A DNA stretch of 64,000 nucleotides from Streptomyces blattellae. GTDB taxonomy: Bacteria; Actinomycetota; Actinomycetes; Streptomycetales; Streptomycetaceae. Within the stretch, counting starts at the first letter, position 1; each line of letters begins with the position of its first letter. The notes under the pieces were generated by a model that was not told the origin of the DNA, did not search any database, and worked only from the letters and a program-made list of their open reading frames with translations. The position numbers and the translations under genes were made by a program. The stretch spans positions 1-64,000 of the forward strand of contig NZ_WJBG01000170.1 in assembly GCF_009709555.1 (NCBI RefSeq), in the 5' to 3' direction. Below, piece by piece: positions 50,753 to 59,107 of the stretch.

Positions 50753-51289
50753 GTGCCATCGCCCTGCGACCCCCAGCACGCTCCCGTCGGTGATGTGGGT
50801 GCAGCGCTCATGATGATCGACTCCCGCCTCAAGAGCATCCACGGCGGCAAGACCGAGATCGACCCCGAACAACAGGCGCTGATCGACCAGTTGACCGCGT
50901 CACTCGGCCCCGAGGGAGCCGATGACCTGCTGGACGGCGCATGCACCCTCATCTTCATGTTCATGACCTGGCTGCGGAAGGCCCACGAGAGCCAGGACAA
51001 GGACGCCATCGAGTACGTGGTGCCCAACCTCGTGGCCACGATGCGCATGATGCCCAAGAGTGTCCGCCCCGAGGCCATCCCCACCATGGCCGGCCTGGTG
51101 ATCGCCGCAGGCACCGGCCTGAGCCCCAACCTGTGGCGCAAACAGTACGGAGACTGGACCAAGGAGGAGATGAACCCCCTGGAAGTCACCGCCTTCCTGC
51201 TCGCGGAGCACATCAACCGCATCACCGACGATCCCGACTTCGCCACGCGAATGATCAGCGAAGCACTGTCGAGGTCGGACGAAGACTGA
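50753..51289 (+). CDS. Hypothetical protein
   Basis: A 178-residue soluble, mainly helical protein (IDSRLKSIHGGKTEIDPEQQ, then DDLLDGACTLIFMFMTWLRK, VVPNLVATMRMMPKSVRPEA, LVIAAGTGLSPNLWRKQYGD). It was not recognised. GGAGGAA precedes the GTG at 50753. The stop TGA lies in a segment (GACTGACGTGC) that recurs 22 bp later. Confidence 0.72.
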   Translation: MPSPCDPQHAPVGDVGAALMMIDSRLKSIHGGKTEIDPEQQALIDQLTASLGPEGADDLLDGACTLIFMFMTWLRKAHESQDKDAIEYVVPNLVATMRMMPKSVRPEAIPTMAGLVIAAGTGLSPNLWRKQYGDWTKEEMNPLEVTAFLLAEHINRITDDPDFATRMISEALSRSDED

Positions 51290-51316
51290 CGTGCGACACG
51301 CGTGCGACTGACGTGC
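51284..51316. repeat. 22-bp partial direct repeat over a stop codon
   Basis: GACTGACGTGC at 51284-51294 contains the TGA stop (51287-51289) of the hypothetical gene and recurs at 51306-51316. The unit between them (22 bp) also includes an internal CGTGCGA duplication. Confidence 0.8.
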
Positions 51317-51358
51317 CGGGCGGACGAAGGGCGTTCGAAACGCGCCACACTGTCTGCC

Positions 51359-52099
51359 ATGGCGATTTATGACAGCATCGGCGCGACTTACGGTGGTACC
51401 CGGCGACCGGACCCCCGGATCGCTGTCAAGATCCACGAGGCGCTCGGTGACGCTGCCACGGTGATCAACGTGGGAGCCGGCACAGGCTCATACGAACCAC
51501 CGCAGACGACACTGGCTGTCGAACCCAGCGCGGTGATGATCGCCCAACGTGCGGCCGGATCCGCCCAGGCCGTGCAGGCATCCGCAGAGGCGATCCCTCT
51601 GGCCGACGATGCGGCCGACGCGGTGATGGCCCTCCTGACCGTGCACCACTGGACCGACCTGGAAACCGGCATCGAAGAACTGCTCCGGGTCGCTCGCCGA
51701 CGCGTCGTGATCTTCACCTGGGATCCGGTCGTCTTCCGGCGATTCTGGCTGCTGGACGAGTACCTGCCCGAGGCGGCCAGGTTCGACGACACACGGGCCG
51801 TCGCAGTCGACCGGCTGGCTGCGCTGTTGGGAGGCACCCGCATCGACACGGTCCCGATCCCGCACGACTGCACCGACGGTTTCGGCGCCGCCTTCTGGCG
51901 CCGCCCCGAGGCATACCTCGATCCGCAGGTGCGGGCCGGCATTTCGATGCTCGCCCAGACCGGCGAAAGGCTCCTCCGACCGGGACTTGCCCGGCTTTCC
52001 GACGACCTGTCTTCCGGCATGTGGCACGAACGCCATGCCGACCTGCTCGACCACGAAAGCCTCGACGTCGGCTACCGGCTCCTCGCAGCCGACCTGTAG
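51359..52099 (+). CDS. Class I SAM-dependent methyltransferase
   Basis: A 246-residue methyltransferase with motif I TVINVGAGTGSYEPPQTTLA, an acidic post-motif (VEPSAVMIAQRAAG), and AIPLADDAADAVMALLTVHH. The C-terminal half is the acceptor domain with unknown substrate. The ATG at 51359 lacks a Shine-Dalgarno. It is on the same strand as the preceding genes but separated by about 70 bp. Confidence 0.9.
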   Translation: MAIYDSIGATYGGTRRPDPRIAVKIHEALGDAATVINVGAGTGSYEPPQTTLAVEPSAVMIAQRAAGSAQAVQASAEAIPLADDAADAVMALLTVHHWTDLETGIEELLRVARRRVVIFTWDPVVFRRFWLLDEYLPEAARFDDTRAVAVDRLAALLGGTRIDTVPIPHDCTDGFGAAFWRRPEAYLDPQVRAGISMLAQTGERLLRPGLARLSDDLSSGMWHERHADLLDHESLDVGYRLLAADL

Positions 52100-52238
52100 A
52101 CCGGCAGGGTCGCCGCGGGCGGAATCCTGCTGGGCAGCGGCACGGACAGCGCGTCGGAGGCCCTATCGGCCGCGAGCTTCGGCGGGCCGAGCACCCGGAT
52201 GCGCCACAACTTCCCGGTTCCGTTCGGCAGAAGCAGCA

Positions 52239-52328
52239 GCAATTGGGAGATCTGGGCCAAGAGCAGCTCACAAACCCGCAGGCAGCGCGGGCGAGTCGGG
52301 TCAGGGGTGGCCCAAATTCTCCAATTGC
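52239..52328. repeat. Imperfect 20-bp inverted repeat next to the protease remnant
   Basis: GCAATTGGGAGATCTGGGCC (52239-52258) and GGCCCAAATTCTCCAATTGC (52309-52328) are inverted with 16 of 20 matches, 50 bp apart. They lie in a less GC-rich 52.1-52.45 kb stretch where no gene is recognised, just before the broken protease. Confidence 0.7.
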
Positions 52329-52481
52329 CGGGGCTGCACCGCGTATTTTGGTCGTTCGACACCGCGCTGCTGCGACCGGGGCGGAAACCTGAGGTGGTGG
52401 CCCTGCCGCTCCGCCCGCCCGCAAGCGCGGTCAGTTGCCACCGATATCTCACAGGGTGGAAGCCCCCCAACCTCCGGCGGC

Positions 52482-53258
52482 GAGGAGCAACAGGCGATCG
52501 GGTACGCGATTGAACACAATGTGGTCGTCGTGGCGGCGTCGGGCAACGACGGGGAACGCAACACCGAGGCCAACGGCTACCCGGCCAGCTACCTGGGCGT
52601 GGTGAGCGTCGGCGCTATCAAGGAGTCCAACGAGATCTGGGAGAAGTCCAACTCCTCTGCGAACCTCCTGCTGACGGCCCCCGGCGACAACATCGTCTCC
52701 GCAAGCACGGACTCCGACGGCTACGGCGGGGGCAGCGGTACCTCCGACGCCACCGCCTACGTCTCCGCCGCCTGCGCCCTACTCCGCGAGAAGTTCCCCG
52801 ACCTCACCGCAGGCCAGATCGTCAACCGCCTCACCAAGACGGCCGGCCTCCCAGCCTCAGCCGAGGGCGTGAAGCTCCCCGACGAGAAGTACGGCTACGG
52901 CTACATCCGCCCCCTCGCCGCCCTTGAGGAGAACATCCCGGCCGGCTCAAAGAACGGCCCCCTCACCATGCCCGAGTCCGATTCCACGGACAGCACGGCA
53001 CCGGCCTCCGCGTCCAATGACTCGGGCAGCGGCCTGACCACCAACTCGGTCATCGCGCTCAGCACGCTGGCAGCCCTCGGCGGGCTCATCGTGATCGGGG
53101 TTCCCCTGCTTTTGGTCCGGCGCGCGAAGCGCCGTCGGGTGGCAGAACAGAACTCGTTCAATCAACAGGCCGGATACGGAAGTTATCCGCCGAGTTCCTA
53201 CCTCGGTTCCGCTCCGCACCAGCAACAGCCGCCGCCCGACCGCTATCCGTACCAGTAG
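52482..53258 (+). pseudogene. N-terminally truncated S8 serine protease (mycosin-like)
   Basis: The C-terminal half of a type VII secretion mycosin-like subtilase. It starts at EEQQAIGYAIEHNVVVVAAS, with the oxyanion Asn in ASGNDGERN, and has the catalytic Ser in GSGTSDATAYVSAACALL. It then has a linker, a membrane segment (TLAALGGLIVIGVPLLLVRR) and a Q/P/Y-rich tail. The catalytic Asp and His and the signal peptide are missing, and no matching sequence lies upstream. A start could be GTG 52521, but the product would not be a protease. It lies next to the convergent WXG100-like cassette. Confidence 0.8.
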
Positions 53259-53264
53259 TAGAGA

Positions 53265-53281
53265 GCCGCACAAGGAGCGGC
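53265..53281. terminator. Weak hairpin between convergent genes
   Basis: GCCGC and GCGGC are separated by 7 nt between the protease remnant and the minus-strand lipoprotein gene. The stem is short. Confidence 0.3.
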
Positions 53282-53314
53282 GAACCCGTCCGTCCCGCTC
53301 TCACGAAACCATGG

Positions 53315-54031
53315 TCAAGAGGTCTCATCCTGGTGAGACTCCTCGACGTCAGCGGGCGAGAGGCGAGGACTGTTCGTGCAGCCCAAGGACTTGCTTACCT
53401 TGGATGCGGCCGAGAGCAGCACTCTGAGCCGAGCATTGCTCTGCTCGCTTACGTCGTCGAGGTGGTTGTCCCAATACCCCTCAAAGTAGCCTTGTACGGC
53501 ACCCTCGTCGCCGCTCGGAAGCCTGCACGCGAAGCGTGCTGTTGCACGCCGGAGGTCGTCCACAGCGCGCGTCATCTCCGCATCGCCTACGGTGAAATTG
53601 AGGGTTTCAGACTTCTCCTCTTCGGTGAAGTACGGGTGCCGGGTCCAGCCGAAGTAGAAGTCGATGTCCCTTTGGCCTCCGCAGGGCGTTCGCGCATCTT
53701 CCTTGCACAGCAGGAAGGAACACACAGAGGAGGCTCTCGTGTAGTTCGGCTTGCTGCTGCCCGGGGCTTCCTTACGCATCTGTTCTGCGACCCGCTCGAC
53801 TCGTGTCCCCTCAGAACGCGTACGCGGATAGAACTCCTTCCGGCCAACGAGCAGCTGCTGAAGGTCTCGCCCTGTGCCGCTGCCGAACATGCCGCCACAG
53901 ATGTCGTCCGCCGCGACCGGCTTGATGGGGACAGGTTTAGGCTCATCCGGTGAAGCAGTGCAGGCGGTGATGAGGACTGCAAGCAGCAGCATCACGACCG
54001 TGGCTTGTTGACGGTGGGGCTTTGGGGTCAT
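53315..54031 (-). CDS. Lipoprotein of unknown function
   Basis: A 238-residue predicted lipoprotein with signal peptide ending VVMLLLAVLITAC (lipobox Cys at about residue 24). The mature domain has six or more cysteines (DDICGGMFGS, SSVCSFLLCKEDARTPCG, ARFACRLPSGD, SLGCTNSP) and ends in a charged tail. It was not recognised. Its ATG overlaps the stop of the large DUF6571-like gene (ATGA), so the two are translationally coupled. Confidence 0.82.
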   Translation of the reverse strand: MTPKPHRQQATVVMLLLAVLITACTASPDEPKPVPIKPVAADDICGGMFGSGTGRDLQQLLVGRKEFYPRTRSEGTRVERVAEQMRKEAPGSSKPNYTRASSVCSFLLCKEDARTPCGGQRDIDFYFGWTRHPYFTEEEKSETLNFTVGDAEMTRAVDDLRRATARFACRLPSGDEGAVQGYFEGYWDNHLDDVSEQSNARLRVLLSAASKVSKSLGCTNSPRLSPADVEESHQDETS

Positions 54032-56283
54032 CGGGAGTTGTCCGTGTCTGTGTCGCGGCTTCCCCGGGCGTATGCCTCCTCGAGTGCCGTGTTCCGGGCA
54101 TCCCGCGACGGACCCGTGACACCTTGGCTGTCCATGTAGTTATCGATGCCCGTCCTGGCCATTTTCTTGGATTCGTAGTCGAATTCATCGATGCTGTTGA
54201 TGGCCTTGCCTGTGCTGTCCCGCTCGTCTTCCCTGAGGGAGTCGGCAATCTCGTTACCCAGGCCGGTTTCCACAGCTGTACCGGCCGCCTCGGCGAGGGG
54301 AATGATGATGGGCGCAGTTTGTGGGGCCAGGATGGTGGCAGCTGCTTCGACCCCGGTTGTGGCACCGCCCACGGCGACGGAGATTCCCGCTTGCTTCCAG
54401 GCTGCGGCCTTCGCGAGTTCGTGGTTGTAGTCCTCGTCACCCTCGCGGTATTCGCGGCCGATCTGTTCGGCACGCGCCTCATCGAGGGCACCGTGCATCG
54501 TCATCCCCCACTCGGCGGCCCGGTACGCTTCAGCGGTGCCTTCGTGGGCCTGGATACGGCTGGTGGTGAACGCCTGCTGGGCCTGGGACATGATGCCGTG
54601 CGAGGTCTCGTCGTTGCCGAGTTCACGGACGAACTGCTGGGCCGTCACCGGCTCGATCCGGTTCTCGTGCTTGGCGCCGAACAACTCCTCCATACCCCGA
54701 TCACGTTGGTCGGAGGCATCCAGTCCCGAAATTCCGTAGTTGAGGTCGTCGATGTAGGCGGCGCCGATGCGCCCCATGCTGTCGGAGATGCCCGTCTGCT
54801 TGTCCATCAGCTCCATTTCGGGATTCCCGTAGCGCTCCATGACCCGCTGCATGACGGCGCGTTCGTCCTCACCCCGGTGGAGTTCGGGTGTGGCGGCGCC
54901 GTAGTCGCGCCCCGTGGTGGCGGACTCCAGGGCGTGGCCGAGGGCGTTGTAGCCACGGGAGTTGCCGTTCTCGTACTGGGGGTAGGCGTCCTCGGGCCAG
55001 TCGCGGGCACCCTTGACGCCTTCGCCGCCCACCACGTAGTCGAAGTTGCCCTTGTCGGAGAAGAACTCGGTGGACGCCTGGTGGTTGTGGCCGAGGGCGT
55101 TCATGTAGCCGGTCATGGGGTCGGTGCCCCAGTTGTTGGTGAGATCGATGTCGCCGCCGTCAAGGCCGCTGCCGGGGATGGTCTTGCCGAGGTACTCCTC
55201 GCTCAGGGAGTCACCGTTTTTGGTGGCGTCCTTCTCGTAGTCGATCAGGGCGTTCCCGTAGTCCTTGAGGAACGCGTTGTCGTAACGGCCCGAGTTCATC
55301 AGGTCCGACATCACCTGGAATCCCCTGGGCTTGTTGAGATCGTGATCGAGCGCGTAGGGGCCGGCGGCGATCACGTCGTTCTTCCACTCCTGCATCGCCT
55401 TGCTGTCGGAGTGGGTGGCGGTGCCGAGGGTCGCACCGAGCTGGCTGCGGGTCTGTTCCAAGAGCTCCTTGCGGGCGCCCTCGGGGGCCGGGGCGCCGTG
55501 GAGGTTCATGGCCTCCCAGAACTCCAGAGTCCCGCGAGCGCCCATGCGGGTGGCGAACCGCTCCGCGAACTCGGGGTCCCTCTTGTGCTCCTTGAGGAGG
55601 CCGTTGAACTCCTTGAGCTCGCTGTTGCTCATGTCCTCGCCCTTCTGGGCGAGTTGAACCGCGCGGGCGGAGTCGTAGCGGTCCTCGGCCTTTTCCGTGT
55701 TGCCCGTGGCGTGCTCGTTGAAGCTGCGCTTGTCGTTGCCGACGTTGTAGCGCAGGGCAGCGGCGGCGCTGTCGTCGATCTCCGTGACTGTCTTCAGGAT
55801 CTTGCGTATCTCGCCCTCGATCTCGTCGATGCGGCGCTGCTCGGCAGCCACGGCCTGGCCGTAGCCGGGCTGCCCCTGGAGCTTGGGGTCGTCCAGCACG
55901 GAGTCGGTGAAGGTGGCCTTGCCCTGGTCGGAGATCCGGACCTTCCCACCCGCGGTCGTCTCTTGTACGTAGTCGTGGAGCCGCTTCTGCTGGGCCTTGA
56001 GGTTGTCACGGGTCTCCGTGAGGACCTTCTCGATCGCGCGTGCCTGCTGCAAGGCGGCATCGGCCTCGTGCCCGGCATCCTTGATCTGCTTGTGGGCTAT
56101 CTCGGCCGTATCTGTGCTCACCCCAGTGGTGGTCCATCCCGCGGCCTCGAAGGGCTTCTGCGCCTTGGGCCCGTGGGAGTCGTCCACCTCCCTCATCTTC
56201 CGCACGACTTCCTTCCACGCGGTGACGGCGTGGTCGAGGCGGGCCAGGCTGAGGTGGTCGAGCTGGGAGTAGGTGATCGTCAT
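54028..56283 (-). CDS. Large WXG/LXG-like protein (DUF6571-like)
   Basis: A 751-residue protein. The N-terminal 150 residues (MTITYSQLDHLSLARLDHAV, then TAWKEVVRKMREVDDSHGPK and AGWTTTGVSTDTAEIAHKQI) form a helical hairpin like WXG100/LXG secretion domains, with long helices. The central part (ELKEFNGLLKEHKRDPEFAE, PGSGLDGGDIDLTNNWGTDP, MTGYMNALGHNHQASTEFFS) matches DUF6571. The end has a glycine/alanine hydrophobic stretch (AGISVAVGGATTGVEAAATI) and a charged tail. It may be a type VII-secreted effector or surface protein; no toxin domain was identified. It is 48 bp downstream of the WXG100-like gene and overlaps the lipoprotein gene by ATGA. Confidence 0.82.
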   Translation of the reverse strand: MTITYSQLDHLSLARLDHAVTAWKEVVRKMREVDDSHGPKAQKPFEAAGWTTTGVSTDTAEIAHKQIKDAGHEADAALQQARAIEKVLTETRDNLKAQQKRLHDYVQETTAGGKVRISDQGKATFTDSVLDDPKLQGQPGYGQAVAAEQRRIDEIEGEIRKILKTVTEIDDSAAAALRYNVGNDKRSFNEHATGNTEKAEDRYDSARAVQLAQKGEDMSNSELKEFNGLLKEHKRDPEFAERFATRMGARGTLEFWEAMNLHGAPAPEGARKELLEQTRSQLGATLGTATHSDSKAMQEWKNDVIAAGPYALDHDLNKPRGFQVMSDLMNSGRYDNAFLKDYGNALIDYEKDATKNGDSLSEEYLGKTIPGSGLDGGDIDLTNNWGTDPMTGYMNALGHNHQASTEFFSDKGNFDYVVGGEGVKGARDWPEDAYPQYENGNSRGYNALGHALESATTGRDYGAATPELHRGEDERAVMQRVMERYGNPEMELMDKQTGISDSMGRIGAAYIDDLNYGISGLDASDQRDRGMEELFGAKHENRIEPVTAQQFVRELGNDETSHGIMSQAQQAFTTSRIQAHEGTAEAYRAAEWGMTMHGALDEARAEQIGREYREGDEDYNHELAKAAAWKQAGISVAVGGATTGVEAAATILAPQTAPIIIPLAEAAGTAVETGLGNEIADSLREDERDSTGKAINSIDEFDYESKKMARTGIDNYMDSQGVTGPSRDARNTALEEAYARGSRDTDTDNSR

Positions 56284-56331
56284 CGTGGTGTCCCCGCTGG
56301 TTGCGACTGGTCGACGTCGGCTTCGCGTGCG

Positions 56332-56676
56332 TCAGCCGAAAGTGGCGCGGATGTCAGCGTGCGCGTCGCTGAACGTCGCGGTGTTGGTGCGCTCGACACC
56401 TGTGTAGGCGGACCACGTGTCCCAGGTCTTCTCCCCGAGGCCGCGGTAGGTGGCGTGCAGCGCTTCGCACTGGTGGTCCATCCATCGGGTCGCCAGGTAC
56501 TTCAGAGCGTCGCCGAGCTGGCCGTCCCAGTTGGCACCGGACAGGCTACGGGCTGCCTCATCCAGGTCGCTGCGCGGGAAGTCACCCGCGACCCGAACCA
56601 GCGAGGCCAGCTCAGAGCAGCCGCGGCTGGCCGTCAGCAACTGCTCCGTGTCGTCGACATGAGTCGTGCCTGCCAT
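56332..56676 (-). CDS. WXG100-like small protein
   Basis: A 114-residue helical protein (ASRGCSELASLVRVAGDFPR, then LSGANWDGQLGDALKYLATR and WMDHQCEALHATYRGLGEKT). Two long helices with a W-containing turn (ANWDGQL) fit the WXG100/ESX-like fold, though the strict WxG is replaced by WDG. It lies immediately upstream of the large WXG/LXG-like gene on the same strand, as is usual for type VII secretion partners. No EccC or other ESX machinery is in the window. Confidence 0.75.
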   Translation of the reverse strand: MAGTTHVDDTEQLLTASRGCSELASLVRVAGDFPRSDLDEAARSLSGANWDGQLGDALKYLATRWMDHQCEALHATYRGLGEKTWDTWSAYTGVERTNTATFSDAHADIRATFG

Positions 56677-56726
56677 CGCCGCCCCCGTAACGTGTGTTGC
56701 CGGGAGTCTTCGGTGCCCCCCGGGCG

Positions 56727-56749
56727 TTTAGATATGCTAATTGACAGGT
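56727..56749. promoter_or_regulatory. AT-rich island upstream of the WXG100-like gene
   Basis: About 23 bp (TTTAGATATGCTAATTGACA core) that is strikingly AT-rich for this genome. It contains an imperfect palindrome, TTAGATATGCTAA. It lies about 50 bp upstream of the WXG100-like start and is the likely promoter of the cassette. Confidence 0.45.
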
Positions 56750-56908
56750 GGGTGCGCCCGCGGCAGGGACATGTCACACCGATCAGCGCGGTACAGATCG
56801 AGATCAGAACCCCCAGCCCAAGGCGACTACGGGCGTCGTCGCCAATCCATGTCCCGCTGCGTCAGCCCTGCCTTCCGGCGCAGTTCGGACGCACACTTCC
56901 CGTCGCCG

Positions 56909-57568
56909 TCAGTTCCCGGTTCGCGGGAACGTCACCTCCACCCTGCGGTTCTTCCTGCGGCTCTCCTCCGTGGCGTTCGAGGCGATCGGGTACTGCTCGC
57001 CGTAGCCGCGGACCTCGAAGGTGATGTCGGGGTCGTTCAACTCCTCGTCCAGGACTTCCTGTACGGCATTGGCGCGCTCTTTGGAGAGGACGTCGCCGTG
57101 GGCAGAGGAGCCGAGGTTGTCGGTGAAGCCGAAGACGCGGACCCGTGTCGCGTCCTGGGTCTTGATCTCGTCCGCGATCGCCGCTATACGGGAGCGTGCT
57201 TCGCCCGTCAGTCGTGAGCTGTCCTTCGGGAACAGGACCTCCGCCTGGAGCGCGAACTTCACGTCCGCGTTGGTGTCTTCCCGGCGTTCGTCGCCTGTCT
57301 GGTCTTCTACGACCTGCTTGATGTCCAGGACCTTCGGTTCGGCGAGCGTCGCTCCCTCGGGGAGTTTGAGGTCGGGGTCGTTGGGGTCGACCTCCACGGG
57401 GGCTGAAGCGGAGGGTTCGGTACCCGGAGGGACGCTGGGGCCGTCGGCGGCGCGGGCGTCGGTGGGGGCGAGCAGGGTGGTGGCCAGCATGACCGAGGTG
57501 GCAGTCACGGTCAGGGCAACCCGGGGACGCACGCTCCACGTTGACGTGGCGGTCATCGTCTGCCTCAC
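56909..57568 (-). CDS. OmpA-family protein
   Basis: A 219-residue secreted protein. The signal peptide is at residues 1-40 (VALTVTATSVMLATTLLAPT). The C-terminal OmpA/MotB domain (about 105-215: FALQAEVLFPKDSSRLTGEA, then RVRVFGFTDNLGSSAHGDVL, SKERANAVQEVLDEEL and VRGYGEQYPIASNATEESRR) binds peptidoglycan. In Streptomyces Tad loci an OmpA-like protein follows the TadG gene and probably anchors the pilus. The GTG start overlaps the stop of the preceding lipoprotein gene (GTGA). Confidence 0.93.
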   Translation of the reverse strand: MRQTMTATSTWSVRPRVALTVTATSVMLATTLLAPTDARAADGPSVPPGTEPSASAPVEVDPNDPDLKLPEGATLAEPKVLDIKQVVEDQTGDERREDTNADVKFALQAEVLFPKDSSRLTGEARSRIAAIADEIKTQDATRVRVFGFTDNLGSSAHGDVLSKERANAVQEVLDEELNDPDITFEVRGYGEQYPIASNATEESRRKNRRVEVTFPRTGN

Positions 57569-58146
57569 CCGGAGATCTGGATGGTGGCGGAGGCGAACGT
57601 CGGCAGTTGGAACGCCACCTCGGTCGTGTCCGCGGGTGGTGCCGGGAACTGCATGAAGACGGGAACGGATTCGCCTGGCTCAATCCGCGGCATGTCTGTA
57701 GTCGTCAGAGGGCGACCGTCCGTATCGCGCAGCACGTAGTACCGCTTCTTGGTGACGGAGTCCACGAGAGTAGCCCCGCCCAGCGATTCACCGTGCCGGA
57801 TGATCTCGGTCTCATCACCCCGCGCCTGGATCGGGACGCGCGTCGCCTCGGCGCCGTCATTCTTGATCTCGCCGCTTATTGTCACGAATCCACCTGCGTC
57901 ACGTGCCGCAGTGTCAATCGTGAGGATCAGACCGCTCTCGCCCTTGAGTTCGGCCAGGGGCTCTGTAGTCCCCTCTTGAGCACTCGGGTTGGACCCACGG
58001 TCCTCGGAGGCCGAAGTCGATGCGGACGCCTCCGGCTTCTCGTCGTCGCCACCACCGCCGCAGCCGGACACCCCGACGGCCAGACCGGCCGCAAGCGCCA
58101 ACGCGACCATCCCCCTACGGGCCTTCGCAGTGATCCGAATGCTCAT
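57565..58146 (-). CDS. Lipoprotein of the Tad locus
   Basis: A 193-residue predicted lipoprotein. The lipobox is VGVSGCGGGG (Cys at about residue 29), followed by an S/E/A-rich linker and a beta-rich domain (LKGESGLILTIDTAARDAGG, then FVTISGEIKNDGAEATRVPI and MPRIEPGESVPVFMQFPAP). The domain resembles a DUF4352-like immunoglobulin-type fold. The ATG at 58146 is chosen because AAGGAAG is at good spacing. It overlaps the OmpA gene by GTGA. Confidence 0.85.
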   Translation of the reverse strand: MSIRITAKARRGMVALALAAGLAVGVSGCGGGGDDEKPEASASTSASEDRGSNPSAQEGTTEPLAELKGESGLILTIDTAARDAGGFVTISGEIKNDGAEATRVPIQARGDETEIIRHGESLGGATLVDSVTKKRYYVLRDTDGRPLTTTDMPRIEPGESVPVFMQFPAPPADTTEVAFQLPTFASATIQISG

Positions 58147-58160
58147 CGCTCTGCTTCCTT

Positions 58161-58174
58161 CGTCATTCGTCATT
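58161..58174. repeat. 7-bp direct repeat x2 over the TadG stop codon
   Basis: CGTCATT at 58161-58167 and 58168-58174 on the plus strand; on the minus strand AATGACG twice. The TGA stop of the TadG-like gene (58163-58165) is in one copy. The unit is short enough to be a chance event. Confidence 0.8.
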
Positions 58175-58786
58175 CGCTTGCCCGTCGACCAGATGGACGT
58201 CGAAGAGGTCCTCGGGGCCCGGGAGATCGTCGAGATCGTCAGGGTTCAGATCCCAGATACCGCCGTCCTCGCAGGTGAGCTCCGGCAATACGTCGTCCCC
58301 AGCATCCTCACCCAAAGGCTCGAACTCGCACCGCGCCTCGATCACTGCGGTCGCGGTCGATGTCGAGTACATGTCCTCGGTGCCGGGGACGATGGAGTCA
58401 CCGACGGGCTCTGCGGCCTCGACAGTGACGTCGTAACCCGGGGGAATCCCGGGTACTCCCCCACAATTCGTCACCGTTGCGTCATTCTGCGCCGCCAACT
58501 GGTAAGCCCGCTCGCACCCGTCGAAGAGAACGTCCTCGCCGTCGAAGATCCGCTGCCACTGAGTCGGGTCGAGTACGTTGTCCAGCCACTCGTCCGTGAG
58601 CTGGTCACGGGTGTCGAGCGCTGCCGCGAGCGCTGCCGCGTCGGCGGCCGTCTGTGCACCGTTCCGATTCGCCGCGGCCTGGCCGACCGCAAGCCATGCG
58701 AACGCGAGAAAGAGCAGGCCCGCCACCACCGTGATGTAGATGGGGAAAGCCTGCCCTGCATCGCCGCCATTGCGGCCCTGGATCAA
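58163..58786 (-). CDS. TadG-like pilus assembly protein
   Basis: A 207-residue protein. The N-terminal TadE/TadG-type segment (GDAGQAFPIYITVVAGLLFL, then AFAWLAVGQAAANRNGAQTA and ADAAALAAALDTRDQL) is typical of actinobacterial TadG-like proteins that carry a putative class III signal and one membrane helix. The C-terminal extracytoplasmic part has several cysteines. The only in-frame start that fits is TTG at 58786, which overlaps the TGA of the Flp-like gene as TTGA; no Shine-Dalgarno is seen, so translation is probably coupled. Confidence 0.85.
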   Translation of the reverse strand: MIQGRNGGDAGQAFPIYITVVAGLLFLAFAWLAVGQAAANRNGAQTAADAAALAAALDTRDQLTDEWLDNVLDPTQWQRIFDGEDVLFDGCERAYQLAAQNDATVTNCGGVPGIPPGYDVTVEAAEPVGDSIVPGTEDMYSTSTATAVIEARCEFEPLGEDAGDDVLPELTCEDGGIWDLNPDDLDDLPGPEDLFDVHLVDGQANDE

Positions 58787-58938
58787 CTGATAAGCGCGTC
58801 GATCTGGTCCACGATCGCCTCGTAGATCGTCTCGCCGATGTCCGTCCCAGTGATCGCCAACACAATCGCCACAACCACCGCGATGATCCCCAGGTACTCG
58901 ACCGCAGTCTGCCCCTTGTCGTTGTCGCGCATCCGCAT
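58783..58938 (-). CDS. Flp/TadE-like small pilin
   Basis: A 51-residue prepilin-like protein. MRMRDNDKGQTAVEYLGIIA contains the G-Q-x-x-V-E-Y processing motif, followed by the hydrophobic helix AVVVAIVLAITG and a short tail. This is the expected major (Flp-like) subunit of the Tad pilus. The ATG at 58938 has GGAGGGG upstream. It overlaps the TadG-like gene. Confidence 0.85.
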   Translation of the reverse strand: MRMRDNDKGQTAVEYLGIIAVVVAIVLAITGTDIGETIYEAIVDQIDALIS

Positions 58939-59107
58939 GCCGCACCCCTCCGGTGTCATCGCCTCCAGCACTCGGAGTGTACGCAGGAACACCCGGTGTT
59001 GCAGAGGGTCCCGGAGGCCAAATCCGGGCCCCGGTACGGACCTTGTTGTTTCCCCGGCTGTTCCCCTGGCTGTCCCCCTGACCGTTTCCCCCAGACGTCA
59101 CCACAGG

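Noticed and set aside
54022..57024. A 1000-residue plus-strand open frame
   Set aside because: It is antisense to the DUF6571-like and WXG100-like genes, which have good starts, coupling and helical protein character.
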